Assembly (NCBI GenBank): GCA_024760905.1
Contig: CM045745.1
Coordinates: 10,955,282 to 11,019,281 of the forward strand
Reading direction: 5' to 3'
Length of the DNA stretch: 64,000 nt
Source of the DNA: Plotosus lineatus
Lineage: Eukaryota; Chordata; Actinopteri; Siluriformes; Plotosidae
The notes beneath the pieces are model-generated. The model was not told where the DNA came from. It saw only the letters and a program-made list of their open reading frames with translations, and did not search any database. The translations under genes and the position numbers were made by a program. Every line of letters begins with the position of its first letter. Positions within the stretch are counted from its first letter, which is position 1. This document shows, in pieces, positions 11,741-59,695 of this stretch.

Positions 11741-12037
11741 AGAACCTGGCCAGGAAGGAAATGCTAACAGAAAGAGGTTGGTGCATAAGAGCACCAACAC
11801 AACCCCCGGACACCGGGTTCCTGGTCCAAGAGTTTGGAATTTTCGCTCCAGCTTATTCACACCCTAAACACTCCACCTCCCATCCCGTCGGCTAGTCCCC
11901 GATCCAAGTGGAAGCTGGTGCATTTCCTCTATTAACCCAAAAGAATTGTTTGTGAGCGTTCCAGTGAGCACTGCCCCTCTTCTACTCATCTATTGGAAAA
12001 CCATCATATTCAGTGCACTGGACAAAACAAGGACATC
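11741..12037 (+). promoter_or_regulatory. Presumed promoter and 5' UTR of emcn
   Basis: Sequence immediately upstream of the signal-peptide exon is largely free of recognisable repeats, unlike its surroundings. It contains GGAA cores that could bind ETS factors (aggaaggaaatg near 11,753, tttcctctatt near 11,925), which is what an endothelial promoter often has. No convincing TATA box was seen. The transcription start is not determined. Confidence 0.3.
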
Positions 12038-48644
<36,607 letters not shown>

Positions 48645-49566
48645 TCAGACAAGAGAAGTGACAAGTCAGAAGATTAAAAGCAGGAAGACTGGACACTTCA
48701 GTGATCTTCCTCTGGAATGAAATGAACTGAAGCGATACAGTACGCTTTACATGTGATGGACGCGTCCAGAAAGCAACTCAATAAACATGAACAATAACTA
48801 CTGAATAAATGACAATTATGATGTATCTACAATATTTTTACAGATATTTAGAAATGAGATGTTTGCTGGAAATATATGGATGCCATTGTCTGTACATGGG
48901 GGGGGGGGGGGGGGGCAAACAAAAAAAACCAATCTACAGGTGCATATAGTTTTAAAATCTCACATTTGGTGTAATTTAGTTGGATTGTTTTAGCTTGAAT
49001 AAAGGTAAATTTTTTGTCACATGCTAATCACAGCTAGATTTCTCTCAAACACCAAAAGAATCTTTTTAATAAAATATGTCACAGTAAAATTTTTTGAAAT
49101 TATTCAGTGAAATTATTTTGTATTAAAGAAAGGTGTTATTCAATTTTCAACATCTTCTACCATTGGTTCCACAGTTTTACCAATTCAAGATACATGTTTG
49201 CTGTCCATCACCGTATTTTTATTTTTAAAAATACTTTACCTTTACCTTTAAAAAAATATAAAGAATCAGAAATCTGGTTAATTTTATATTAATCTCATTT
49301 CATTTTAGGCCGTACTGGATTCTCAATTAGATTTTCAAGTCTGTTGGGCTATTGATTGCGTCATTGCCATAGTGTGTGACCTCCACCACCCCCAAGTTTT
49401 TTTTTTTTGTTGTTGTTGTTGTTGTTGGGGTTTTTTTTGTTTGTTTTATGTTTCTTTTGGGTTTTTTCTTCATTTGATTGTTTTTTTGTTTTTAATGGAA
49501 TCGTGTTCTTAAGCTTTGAGTAGTGTGTTTTACATGTACTCTTTATCCAACTGTAATCCAATAAAC
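48645..49566 (+). other. emcn: emcn 3' UTR (probable extent)
   Basis: Non-coding, AT-rich sequence with few recognisable transposons follows the stop. AATAAA signals lie at 48,780, 48,804, 48,998 and 49,560, so several 3' ends are possible. A run of about 18 G at 48,898-48,915 sits inside it. Which poly(A) site is used cannot be told from the sequence. Confidence 0.45.
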
Positions 49567-49751
49567 GAATTTGTATATAATTTGCCACACCTTATTCACA
49601 AATTCCTATAATAGCAATCACACCTACTTATATGGATGTAGAAGGGTCCTGTAACTCATAAAATATTGTCATAGTACAAATGTAATGCTATTGCAGTATT
49701 TATGTGTAATAAGGTACACATGCTCAGTCACTTGCTTAATTTATAGGATAT

Positions 49752-50070
49752 CATTCATTCAGATACTCATTCATTTGTTGAATCACTTAATACTACTCCT
49801 GGGGTGAGACTGTGCCCATCTCAGCTGACATTGGACAAAGGCAGAATGCAACCTGGACAGCTCACCAGACCATTGCAGGGCGACCCATACAAGCATCAAC
49901 ACCTATTGGCAATTTTGTACAGAGAATTTGCGTAATGTGCATGTTCTTTAACTGGGGGTGGAAACTGAAAGAAAGCCAGACCAGCATGTGGAAAGCAGGA
50001 AAACTGCCCACAGCAGCACCTGAGCCTGGAAACCAAGCCAGGATGCCATTCAAATTAAGAAAATAATGTG
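49752..50070 (-). repeat. SINE-D, degraded
   Basis: attcatttgttgaatcactt … gcccatctcagctgacattg … gaccattgcagggcgaccca … gagcctggaaaccaagccag. Confidence 0.5.
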
Positions 50071-50267
50071 CCCATGACACCGAATCACAAGCATCTGTTT
50101 CTAATACAGAATAAAAGATCAGGGGTGAGCAAAAAAGGATTTTTAAATTGTTTACAAATGTATTATAATGTAAAATAAAATCTTAAAAATTAACAATTTA
50201 TCATAGTAATACTAATACGGCTATATTTTAATGAAAAAATGGCAATCTGGGTAAAAAAATGGGTATC

Positions 50268-50306
<39 letters not shown>

Positions 50307-50601
50307 TATTTGATAAACTGCTGATATTGTGGCATGAATAATTATCAGCTGAAGCACTTTCTATTTTGTTTAATTTATAAAGATGGCTTGCACCCTCCTG
50401 TGGCAGCTTATAAAATAGCAGCGAACTGAACATGTACTGTTAAGTACTTGCACCTTACTAACTCAACCATGTGTGTCTCATGAAGTCGGCTATTATTTAA
50501 TACTTTTAATTTTGTGTTAAAGAATTAATTAAGTAATTCAGGTGTTTTTGTTTAATGGAATGATACTTTTAGCCTTCCAGGGTTCCACAAGGTTGTTCCT
50601 G
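50071..50601. other. No gene recognised; contains an A run
   Basis: AT-rich. An A run of about 31 bases at 50,272-50,302. No repeat family assigned. Confidence 0.35.
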
Positions 50602-50855
50602 TCCCCCAGTGCAGCTAACTGGGTTATCAAAGGTCGGCCATGTCTCTCACTGTCTCTGATGTGAGGTTCATATAAAAGAACCATTGCTGACTTTCGACTA
50701 GAGTAGCTGCAAAGCCGTCAGCGTGTTTCCACCCTGCGATGGCCTGGCGAGCTGTCCAGGGTGTACTCTGCCCTCCAGTTGGCTGGGATGGGTGCCAGCC
50801 TCCCTGCGACCCTATTTAGGATTAAGTGGTTACAGAAAATGATGATGATGATCAA
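50602..50855 (+). repeat. SINE-A without head
   Basis: ccccagtgcagctaactggg … ctgactttcgactagagtag … ctatttaggattaagtggtt … gaaaatgatgatgatga. Confidence 0.74.
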
Positions 50856-50882
50856 TATTTTTATGTGATTTATGCTTTAGAG

Positions 50883-51692
50883 CAGTGGTCCACAAACTAC
50901 GGCCCGCGGGCCGGATACGGCCCACCTCCACGTTTGGCCCGGCCCCCCTGAACAATACCAGAAACACATTATGATTACTTTTTTTTAGTCTGGCGACTCA
51001 ATCAAGACTAATACACACCTAGAAAATAGCACTCTATTCCACCCTTCTGCCATCTGTGCCCCTATCTGGCACCCCCCCCCAACCCCGAAACAAAAATTCT
51101 AGACTCTCCCCTGTCAAATAGAACGGAATAATGGTGAAAAGTTTTTGGAAGAGAAAAATTGATTCAGAATGCATGGTATTTAACCTGCAGTGGACAAACG
51201 ATGATTATTATTTTTTTTGCTCAGTGCAAAGAAAACATTTGTATCATCTGTCAAGAGGCGGTGGCGGTATTCAAAGAATACTATCTGTGCCGACACTCTG
51301 AACCACAAAGACAAGTATAATCGCTTGCAAGACCAAATGCGAGTAGACAAACTCTCAAAGCTAAAAAGTGGACCGTTAGCTCAGGAGAATACATTTGTAC
51401 GCCAGGCTCGGCTGAACCAGTCGTCTGTTTGGGCAGCTTTCGGGCTGCTCAACTGATAGCTTTTTATTGCTTTGTTTTTGTTTTTTTCCCCTGACTTTTT
51501 CTGTAAAGCTCCCAGAAAGGGTGACTAACAAATATTCAGTTTACTGTACTGGCTTACTGGAAAAAAAATAAATGTTTACCTTTAGACAGCCGTGCGATCG
51601 TCACACTTTTTCTGTTACAAACTGACTTCGGCGCCCCATCAGAGAAGGGAAAGGTTATGTGGCCCTCGTAGGAAAAGGTTTGGGAACCCCTG
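50883..51692 (+). mobile_element. hAT transposon with BED/GTF2IRD2-type transposase remnant
   Basis: Ends cagtggtccacaaactacgg… and …ggtttgggaacccctg; 8-bp duplication ctttagag/ctttagac (50,875-50,882 and 51,693-51,700). Inside, 51,120-51,456 carries broken frames reading KRKIDSE-like and HKDKYNRLQDQMRVDKLSKL, similar to fish GTF2IRD2-like/hAT transposases. Most of the transposase is deleted. Confidence 0.75.
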
Positions 51693-51764
51693 CTTTAGAC
51701 AGAGCATGTAATCTCCATGGCATTGTTGTGCCAGTTAGTCTGGTCAAGGCTCAGCAACATTTTT

Positions 51765-52077
51765 TTTTTCATTTTCTGTAACCGCTTAATCCTAATTTGG
51801 GTCACAGGGAGGCTGGTGCCCATCCCAGCCAACTTCAGGCGAGGGCAGAGTACACCCTGGACAGCTCGCCAGGCCATCGCAGGCAGAAACACGCTGAACT
51901 CTTTACGAAAGTCAGCAATGGTTCTTTTACATGCCTCACACCATAGACAGTGAGAGACATGGCCCGCCTTTGATAACCCAGTTAGCTGCACTGGGGGGGG
52001 CAGTGACAACCTTGTGGACAGTGGGACTCGAACCCCCAACCTTTGGATCAGCGATCCAGCGCCCTATACCACTAGAC
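51765..52077 (-). repeat. SINE-A, complete
   Basis: Tail (cattttctgtaaccgcttaa) on the left, head (ccctataccactagacc) on the right, with a small internal deletion near 51,890. Confidence 0.76.
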
Positions 52078-52250
52078 CTTAACCCTATTGAACATTTTCA
52101 GGATGTGGTGGAGAAGACTTTCTGGAGTGCTTCAGTTTTTCCTTTATCAACCCAAGACATTGGTGAAAAATGAACCCAACACTGGATGGAATAAATGTTA
52201 TGTTGCTTAAGTTTGTTGAAACAATGGCAAGAAAATTACATGCTATAAGC
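52078..52250 (+). pseudogene. Tc1/mariner transposase C-terminal remnant
   Basis: Reads LNPIEHFQDVVEKTFWSASV and, after stops, VETMARKLHAISKA: the third catalytic region and C-terminus of a Tc1-like transposase. SINE-B inserted at its end with a duplication. Confidence 0.6.
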
Positions 52251-52258
52251 AAGGCTAA

Positions 52259-52607
52259 TGGCAGGGGGCAGTGGTGGCCTGATGGTAAAGGGCACTGGAT
52301 TGCTGGTCCTAAGGTTGGGGGTTCGAGTCCCACTCTCCACAAGGCTGTCACTGAACACCCCCACCTACCCACCCCATACACCCCACCCACCCACCCCATA
52401 CACCCCATACACCCCATACACCCCACCCACCCACCCCATACACCCCGTGCAGCTAACTGTGTTATCAAAGGCCGGACATGTCTCTCACTGTCTATGGTGA
52501 GAGGTTCGTGCAATTCATAAATCATTGCTCAAACATGCGGATCAAATGATTCGCTGTGGCGACCCCTGAAAATGGGGAAAAGCCAAAAGGAGAAGAAGAA
52601 GAAGAAG
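52259..52607 (+). repeat. SINE-B (RTE tail) with an internal minisatellite
   Basis: Head ggcagtggtggcctgatggt…gggttcgagtcccactct; body gtgcagctaactgtgttatc; tail gcgacccctgaaaatgggga…(gaa)n. A perfect 12-bp duplication, aagcaaggctaa, at 52,247 and 52,608. Between head and body lies an array of accccatacaccc/ccacccacccc units (52,358-52,447). Confidence 0.82.
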
Positions 52608-52619
52608 AAGCAAGGCTAA

Positions 52620-53479
52620 AAGCAAACAATAACATTTTGTGTACGCAACTTTATTATTATTATTTTTTTTTTTGCCCTGCAGTTTATCATTTTGGCCTGA
52701 GAAGGCCACAGGCCATGCTTTACATTGTAGTTGCATATAGCTGTGGTATTGACTTAATACTGCCTTTTGCACACAAAATGAATGTGCTTATGATAAAGGT
52801 CATAATAATAGATTATTAACACTGTTTTTTTTGTAACCTCTTCCTTGTTCATGCAATTCTCATTTAATGTCTGTATAACACATAAATCTGTCCGTATACG
52901 GACTAATTACCTCGGGTAACAAATTCTCTGCAAAAATAAGTTTAAATATGCAAAAAATAAATAAATAAAACAGAATTAGTCACATGTTTGCACTTATGTA
53001 CAAGTGCCATATGATGAACCTGATGAAATGATATCAGTAGCCTCAAGCACATGTACATACATACAGTATTTAGGTTGTCAACACAGTCAGGCAAGAGACA
53101 TACCAACCACAAGAAACCTGTGAATCTGGTCTATGTAGGTCTTCGTCTCAGTCTGATGGAGGAAATATATAGTACATAATTGTGATACGGCGGACAATTG
53201 TGATACGGCCACGGTGGTTGTGATGGTAAGTCATTGTGAACTGCACACGGGTTGTGATGTCCGTCTGCTGTGAGACGTACACTAACTCTGATGTAAACAA
53301 AGATATCAAAGAGAAGAGTGCTCTGAGATTCATCAGCCTTTATGCGCCGGACCGTGCCGAACCCCAGACGACCGAGACATTACACACTGTGAACCACTGT
53401 CGACCTTCGTCCACTCCCTCCGTCTATAACCCTTCTTGAATAGATTGTTACACTGAACGACCCTGCCTGACCGGGATTA
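52620..53479. other. No gene recognised
   Basis: Contains short repeats of ttgtgatacgg (53,180-53,230) and a GC-richer stretch at 53,340-53,470 (gccggaccgtgccgaacccc…). It could be an old LTR or DNA-transposon end, but no terminal repeat is seen. Confidence 0.35.
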
Positions 53480-53487
53480 TTCTAGAT

Positions 53488-53678
53488 CAGGGGTGCACAA
53501 TCCTGCTCCTGGAGATCTACCTTCCAGATGACTTTATCTCCAACTAATGTGGCCCATGTGACATGTAAGATCCGGTCAGGTCTTGATGAGATGATTGGAT
53601 GGTTAGGTGGGTGTGATTCGGGTTGGAGCGAATGTCTTCTGGAAGGTAGATCTCCAGAAGCAGGATTGAGCAACCCTG
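53488..53678. mobile_element. Palindromic hAT-type MITE
   Basis: 191 bp. Ends caggggtgcacaatcctgct…agatctaccttccag and the inverted …ggaaggtagatctccagaag…gagcaaccctg. A perfect 8-bp duplication, ttctagat, at 53,480 and 53,679. Confidence 0.8.
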
Positions 53679-53686
53679 TTCTAGAT

Positions 53687-53976
53687 ATTTCCACAACACC
53701 CACCAGTCTGTGACATAATATATAAGACGTAGATTACAAAATTCTACACAGTTAGTTCTTATAACAAGCAAACAAAACAACCAATGACAACAAAGTTTGT
53801 AAAATTGGAAAATGTTGCTGAACAGACTGCTAGTAAATATAAATTAATGTTAAAGTTGCACATCTTGTTTCTGTTAGGCCTTTGTTATATATTCAGCACA
53901 TTTATGGGGAAGTTAGGATAGAGAACAATCAGAACATAAACATCACTTATTCCCTACTTTGTAGAGAGACAGATAC

Positions 53977-54014
<38 letters not shown>

Positions 54015-54089
54015 GTAGTTTGATATAAGCCAGTGTTGCATCGCCTCACATTTATAGATGTTGTGTAATAGTGGGGCAGCATCATTACA
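53687..54089. other. No gene recognised; A run
   Basis: AT-rich with an A run of about 33 bases (53,981-54,013). Confidence 0.35.
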
Positions 54090-54345
54090 GACAGGTAGCA
54101 CGGTGCTATAGTGGCTAGCACATAAGCCTTACAGCAAGAAGGTTCTTGGTTTGAGTGCAGGTCTCAATGAGGGCATTTCTGTCTGCAGTTTGCATGTTCT
54201 CCTCGTGCCTGTGTGGGTGTCAAGTGGGTACAAGTGGGTACAAATGGGTACACTGGTTTCCCCCAACAGTCCAAGGGCATGCACATTAGGCTGTTTCAAA
54301 TTGCCCCTAAATGTGAATGTGAGTGTGAATGGCTTTGAATAGATA
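54090..54345 (+). repeat. SINE-D
   Basis: Head ggtagcacggtgctatagtg…, body gtctgcagtttgcatgttct; three tandem gtgggtacaa units at 54,222-54,252; ends cccctaaatgtgaatgtgag. Tail missing. Confidence 0.65.
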
Positions 54346-55154
54346 AATAAACAGTGATCAAAATAGCAAACCCTTTTTATAAATACCTTGCTTACTGAAC
54401 TTTTACACTTTAAAAAAGACAAATATAGCAAAGCCAACAATCGTTCATGAACAATTCAGTAAGAAATCTAAACAGTAGAGTAGGTTAAATAATAATAAAG
54501 TTGTGAGGTCATTGTTTGCGCTTTGAGTATTACAGGCACAGAAAACCGACATGATAAAATCATTGTATTAACAATTTAAAATTATGTTAAAAATTAATAT
54601 TAGCTAACAAATTATGAAATCTACATGTCTTACGAAGTCCAACGTTCAGTCTGCGCAACTCTGATAAATAGAACCCACTTGCTTGAATGATTTTACCTGG
54701 AACCATTTGGACTCGGTAATAAGAGCTGCGGATCAGACCGGTTAAATAACAGGACTGGTTCAGGGTCATCCATCACAAGAATCCAGACCCGGGCTGTGCA
54801 AGTCACTGATAATTACTAACAGCTGTGGTGTTTTGTCACTACCTGAACTGACTCTGGTTTCTTCTGAGACAGCTGTTCAGTGAATTTGCATCATCATAAT
54901 TATAACCTAAATCATGTGGCAGATCAGACAAGTGTTTATCAAAACAACATCTGAAATATTATAAGTACAATTTAAGAATATTAGTACACATAAAGAATGC
55001 ATAAAGAATATTTTAGCTAGAAGATGAGATCATTAGCATAATGTTTAATTCGATGAGATCATTCAGATTTGTGCATTACATGAGATCTTTGGGTTCACTG
55101 TAAATAGCATATCATCCTGATTTGAATAAACTTCTACAGACATTACTAATAGGG
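54346..55154. other. No gene or repeat recognised
   Basis: The longest stretch in the 3' half without an assigned repeat. AT-rich; no ORF with features. Confidence 0.4.
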
Positions 55155-55490
55155 AAGTGGTGGCCTGGTGATACGGTGCCGGATCACTGATCCTAAGGTT
55201 GGGGCCCAAGCCCCACTCTCAACAGGTTGCCACCCCCCAGTGCAGCTAAGTGGGTTATCAAAGGCCAACCATGTGTCTTACTATTGATGGTGGGAGGTTC
55301 ATGTAAAAAAAAGACCATTGCTGACTTTCGACAAGAGTAGGCTGAATAAGCTATCAACATGTTTCTACCCTGCGATGGCCTGGTGAGCTGTCCAGGGTGT
55401 ACTCTGCCCTCGCCCAGAGTCAGCGGAAATGGGATCCAGCCTCCGATCGACCCTAATTAGGATTAAGCGGTTCAAAAAATGAATGAATGA
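55155..55490 (+). repeat. SINE-A, complete
   Basis: Head agtggtggcctggtgatacg…, body, tail ctaattaggattaagcggtt…gaatgaatgac. Confidence 0.78.
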
Positions 55491-55885
55491 CATTAATAAT
55501 AATACTAATAACCCAAATGTAATGAAACGTAATTGCTTTGCAATCCATATGCTTGATATGGAAACACTAAAATGTCTTCTCAGAAAACTCGACTGGCTTT
55601 ATATGGTGGTAGTCGATGAGTCATTTTATTTACTGATAGAGGAAAAACAAGCAGAGAACAAAACAATCCATTCTACACAGGCAGGGATGTCAATCCAAAT
55701 GAGAATAAGAATGAAAATACTCTAAAGGGCTCAACCCACCTCACTGGTCTTCTCAGCATTACACCACTGCACAAAACCCTTATCATTACATGCAAGCGAT
55801 GTACACACACCCCAGTACTGTGATATGAGCTATTGCTAACATTTTCACACATATAATTATTTTATTACAAATACTACTCCTATTT

Positions 55886-55888
<3 letters not shown>
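55491..55888. other. No gene recognised
   Basis: A plus-strand ORF of 80 codons (55,483-55,725) has no recognised domain and begins in the SINE tail. Confidence 0.35.
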
Positions 55889-55976
<88 letters not shown>

Positions 55977-56000
55977 TAAAATAAATAATAATAATAATAA

Positions 56001-56031
<31 letters not shown>

Positions 56032-56038
56032 AATAATA
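55889..56038. repeat. (AAT)n microsatellite
   Basis: About 50 AAT units with a few AAAAT interruptions. Poly-Leu ORF on the minus strand is an artefact. Confidence 0.92.
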
Positions 56039-56039
56039 A

Positions 56040-56215
56040 GGGCAGTGGTGGCCTCGGGGTAAGGTGCTGGATCACTGATCCCAAGGTTGGGGGTTCAAGC
56101 CCCACTCTCATCGGTTGTCACTGCTGTCCCTCCAATGCAGCTAACTGGGTTATCAAATTTCAGCCATGTCTCTCACTGTCTATTACGCAACCCTAATTAG
56201 GATGAAGTGGTTCAA
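56040..56215 (+). repeat. SINE-A with internal deletion
   Basis: Head gcagtggtggcctcggggta…gggttcaagccccactct, then a jump from the body (ctctcactgtctatta) to the tail (ccctaattaggatgaagtgg). Confidence 0.74.
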
Positions 56216-56219
56216 AAAT

Positions 56220-56221
<2 letters not shown>

Positions 56222-56271
<50 letters not shown>
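56222..56271. repeat. (AT)n microsatellite
   Basis: About 25 units. A second tract of similar length lies at 56,455-56,500. Confidence 0.9.
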
Positions 56272-56275
<4 letters not shown>

Positions 56276-56452
56276 GGAGTGGCGCAGAGAGAGAAAAAAT
56301 AAGACACCGTCAGACAGAAAGGGCGCTGTCTCAAAGCCCGACTTCACCATCGTTGCAGCAGAGCCTGTGCATCACGCATCGGCCTCTACAGCCACCAGCG
56401 GGCTTGCAACTCACCAACCCTTCTCTGATCTTCGTATGCGAAGAAACAGCCA

Positions 56453-56454
<2 letters not shown>
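56272..56454. other. Unassigned GC-rich block between two (AT)n tracts
   Basis: About 180 bp at roughly 50% GC, unlike the AT-rich surroundings. One plus-strand frame is open through it (PSDRKGAVSKPDFTIVAAEP…), with no recognised motif. It looks like a piece of an inserted sequence, but no family is identifiable. Confidence 0.35.

Positions 56455-56500
<46 letters not shown>
56455..56500. repeat. (AT)n microsatellite
   Basis: About 23 units, right border of the GC-rich block. Confidence 0.9.
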
Positions 56501-56502
<2 letters not shown>

Positions 56503-56689
56503 CACCATGAACAGCCCACCAGACCGTTGCATTTTATTAAGCGCCCACCCACTCCAATTTTTTTTAAGCGCCCTGGGAGATTATCACATCAGATACAGTA
56601 ATTGGACTGTATTTAGCCTCAATCCTAAATTATGACCACTTTGCTTAACCTAGTTATTCTACTTAAGGATTAAAATTACAGGAGACACT

Positions 56690-56955
56690 GTCCCCCTTAG
56701 TGCAGCTAACTGGGTTATCAAAGGCGGGCCATGTCTCTCGCTGTCTACGGTGAGAGGCATGTAAAAGAACCATTGCGGACTTTCGTAAAGAGTAGCTGCA
56801 AAGTCGTCAGCGTGTTTCTGTCCCTTGCTAAAAGGGTTGTGACAGGAAGGGCATCTGACGTAAAAACCTCTGCCAAATCAAACGTGCGAATCAGATGATT
56901 CACTGTGGTGACTCCCGAGTAAAAAGGGAAAAAAGCCGAAAGGAAGACAGACAGA
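56690..56955 (+). repeat. SINE-B without head
   Basis: ttagtgcagctaactgggtt … gctaaaagggttgtgacagg … gaatcagatgattcactgtg … gccgaaaggaagacag. RTE-type tail. Confidence 0.76.
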
Positions 56956-57026
56956 CACTTAAAACACTGAGCGTTTTATTTTCAGGTTGCATTCCATAAT
57001 GTTGGCCACATAAACTGTTGTGGCTC

Positions 57027-57265
57027 ATTCATTTTCTGAGCCATTTAATCCTAATCATGGTCGCAGGGAGGCTACTCTTGTCGAAAGTCGGCAATGGTTC
57101 TTTTACATGCATCACACCAGAGACAGTGTGAGACAACACTGGTCTTTAATGACCCATTTAGCTGCACTGGGGTGGGGGACAGTGGCAACCCATTGAGAGT
57201 GGGGCTTGAACCCCCAACTTTGGGATCAGCGATCCAGGATCTTTACCACCAGGTCACCACTTCCC
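57027..57265 (-). repeat. SINE-A with internal deletion
   Basis: Tail (tcattcattttctgagccat), then a jump to ggctactcttgtcgaaagtc, head at the right (accaccaggtcaccacttcc). Confidence 0.72.
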
Positions 57266-57667
57266 TGCTGTGGCTCATAGCTCTTACAATGTTTAATAAC
57301 TCTCAGGCCAAAATAAGATACAAAATTAAAGGCCAATGAATCAAACGGCTTAGTTTATGATTCTTCTTTTTAACCGAGACAGAATGTTCTTGGATTTTTT
57401 AATCAATCAGGTATCTTTATTTACTGAGAAGTCCTCTTAGGAGAAAAAGTAAATAACCCTTGAAGTTGCCAGACATGTCCTGTTATAGTATTTTAAACCT
57501 ACCCTCATGAATCCTTCTCTCTATTTCCATTCAGAAAGGTCAGCTGTGTTGCTTGTGTACCTCTTGGAGATGCTTCATGCTTGGCAAATACGTGACTGTT
57601 TTCTTACAAGGATCTTGTTCATGCCATGTGACCTGTTAGATTCCATTACCTTTGACCCCCACCCCAC
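57266..57667. other. No gene recognised
   Basis: No repeat family or coding motif seen. Confidence 0.35.
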
Positions 57668-57725
57668 CCTCTCTCGCTCTCTCTCTCTCTCTCTCTCGCT
57701 CTCTCTCTCTCGCTCTCTCTCTCTG
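57668..57725. repeat. (CT)n microsatellite
   Basis: CT units with occasional CG. Confidence 0.88.
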
Positions 57726-58266
57726 GGTGTGTGTTTGTGTGCGCGCGTCAGAGATATGAAGTCAACAAGGTCATGTTGCATGAAGGAAACAGGCATTGAT
57801 AGCAGGGTATAATGAGTTTGTTTTTCTGTATGTGGTTACTGAACAACTTCTGGTTCTCTCCTGCTTCTGTATACTGTAATGAGCAGTGTTCTTTAAATAC
57901 ATTTCCAACAATATGCGGGTTTACCTTCTGACTCCATCTCACATGTCTTCATTCTGAGGTTTGACCAGTGGGTCACCGAGCGCTACTGTATGAAGGACCA
58001 CTTCATATACAGTACTGATGAACACATTATTTGCATGTTGCATAACAAAAACTGAACTGAATGTGAAATGGTTTGGGATTGAAAACATGGCCGGATTCTA
58101 ATGCTTTGATCATACTATGAAATTCTTCAAAAAATGCATTGTTAATAATCAAAAATCCATGATGTTTTTAGGATTTGGGCATTTTATCCAACAAACAACA
58201 CGCCCCCATACCCGCACCGCAGTCCAACAAGTCTTCAAGGTTTCGTTCCAAACACTATACTGTGCA
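57726..58266. other. No gene recognised
   Basis: Short GT/CG stretch at 57,727-57,748; otherwise unassigned AT-rich sequence. Confidence 0.35.
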
Positions 58267-58585
58267 CTAGGTAAGGGTAGGTAGGTAAGTCTGTTGGGTT
58301 TTTAAACCCGAGCCTAGTGGCTCATCAGGCCGGTGCTTATCCCCAGTTTCCATAGTGTGAAGCGACCAGGAGCTCAACTCCACCTGGATGGGACGCTAGT
58401 CCATCGCAGGTTACCTTCCCAGTATATTTTTACTGGTACCCATTTATACTGCTGGGTGAACAGAGGCACACTTGTGGTTGAGACCTTGCCCAGGGGTCTT
58501 AGCACAGTGGGGGTCTCAGTAGGATTTGAACTCACAACCTCCCGATCATGAGCCCAGCACTCTAACCACTACGCCACCGGCCCCA
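58267..58585 (-). repeat. SINE-C, complete
   Basis: gtaggtaagtctgttgggtt … ggacgctagtccatcgcagg … tttgaactcacaacctcccg … actacgccaccggcccc (head at right). Confidence 0.8.
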
Positions 58586-58911
58586 ATACTGTGCACTAAG
58601 TAGTTCAGTATTTCAAAACAGTTCAGACCATTGAGCATATAAATAATCTGTTCGTGCGATACAACAGAAAGGCGAGCCATTGTTACTAAGTATTTTAGGA
58701 GGTTTTGTTCCTTCACCTATCAATAAGGGATTCTTCTAACGCCTCCCAGTTACTTCTGACTGATCCTAAATCTGTGACCTTCAGTAATGTATCTATGAGA
58801 CTGTTTTGACGGATGCTATAAAGCAAATTTCCTTCATATGTTTGAAGCAGAAAATTACAGAATACAGTCATCTTTATAACCGAATAATAATACAGATTCA
58901 ACAATAAAGGG

Positions 58912-59134
58912 GGCAATATGTAGCAATAGTGGAAAGCACATCCAACTCACAGTAAAATGGTCCTGTGTTTGAAGTCGTGCTCTGTGAAGGTTCTATCCAT
59001 TCTTGGGTTGTTTTCCACTTGGTGCTCCATTTTCTTCCTACAGTCTAAAGACATAATATTATGTGAAGTGGATATTCTCAATCATCTGTGGGTGTTGAAT
59101 GTGAGTGTGAATTGTTTGTGTGTGCCTTGGTATT
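58912..59134 (+). repeat. SINE-D, cut by the LTR element
   Basis: gcaatatgtagcaatagtgg … ttccactt/ggtgctccattttcttcc … tgaatgtgagtgtgaattg. It ends exactly where the LTR begins; the rest of the SINE should lie beyond the 3' LTR, outside the window. Confidence 0.55.
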
Positions 59135-59692
59135 TGTAAGAATTTTGATGTAATTGTGCCCCTGGGTTTGTAAATGCGCGGCCTCGGATCATGGATCCTG
59201 GGTGACTGACGTTTAACCCAGCCCAACAATGCATGCTCGTATAAGAACTAGTATTTTTTCATTTGTCTCTGTACATCCGTTGAACTTTAGTAACCTCATG
59301 TTTTAGTATGAGTCTTACCTCTAAACAGTAGAAAAAAAACCCTTTTTTATGGCAATGTGAGGCCATGTGAAAGATCCTGCGGGAGTAGAAGGAATGTAGA
59401 TAATGAAGCCTGAAACTGTCCAAGGACAGTTGCAGGGTGATAAAGAAGTCCATGCTTACTCGCCTAATGTTAACTCTTACTGGGTGTTAACCACATTGTT
59501 TTTTTCCTACTCTGTGTTCATGTATAAATAACCCCCGCTCACATTGTACTATGAGCTTCTGATGAATAAACCAGACTGATTTCACTCGTGTGGTTCGTTG
59601 TCTGTTGCTCCCGGAGCGCTCTAAGACGTTGAGATACAGGAATCCAGATCGTGCAGGTTTACATGAGAGCTTCTACTGAGAGAGTTCTTACA
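59135..59692 (+). repeat. ERV 5' LTR
   Basis: 558 bp with inverted ends tgtaagaa…ttcttaca. A TATA box (tataaata) at 59,523 and an AATAAA at 59,565 mark U3 and R. A perfect primer binding site follows three bases later. Confidence 0.75.
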
Positions 59693-59695
59693 ATT

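Noticed and set aside
55884..56111. Poly-Leu membrane protein ORF
   Set aside because: Antisense of the (AAT)n microsatellite.
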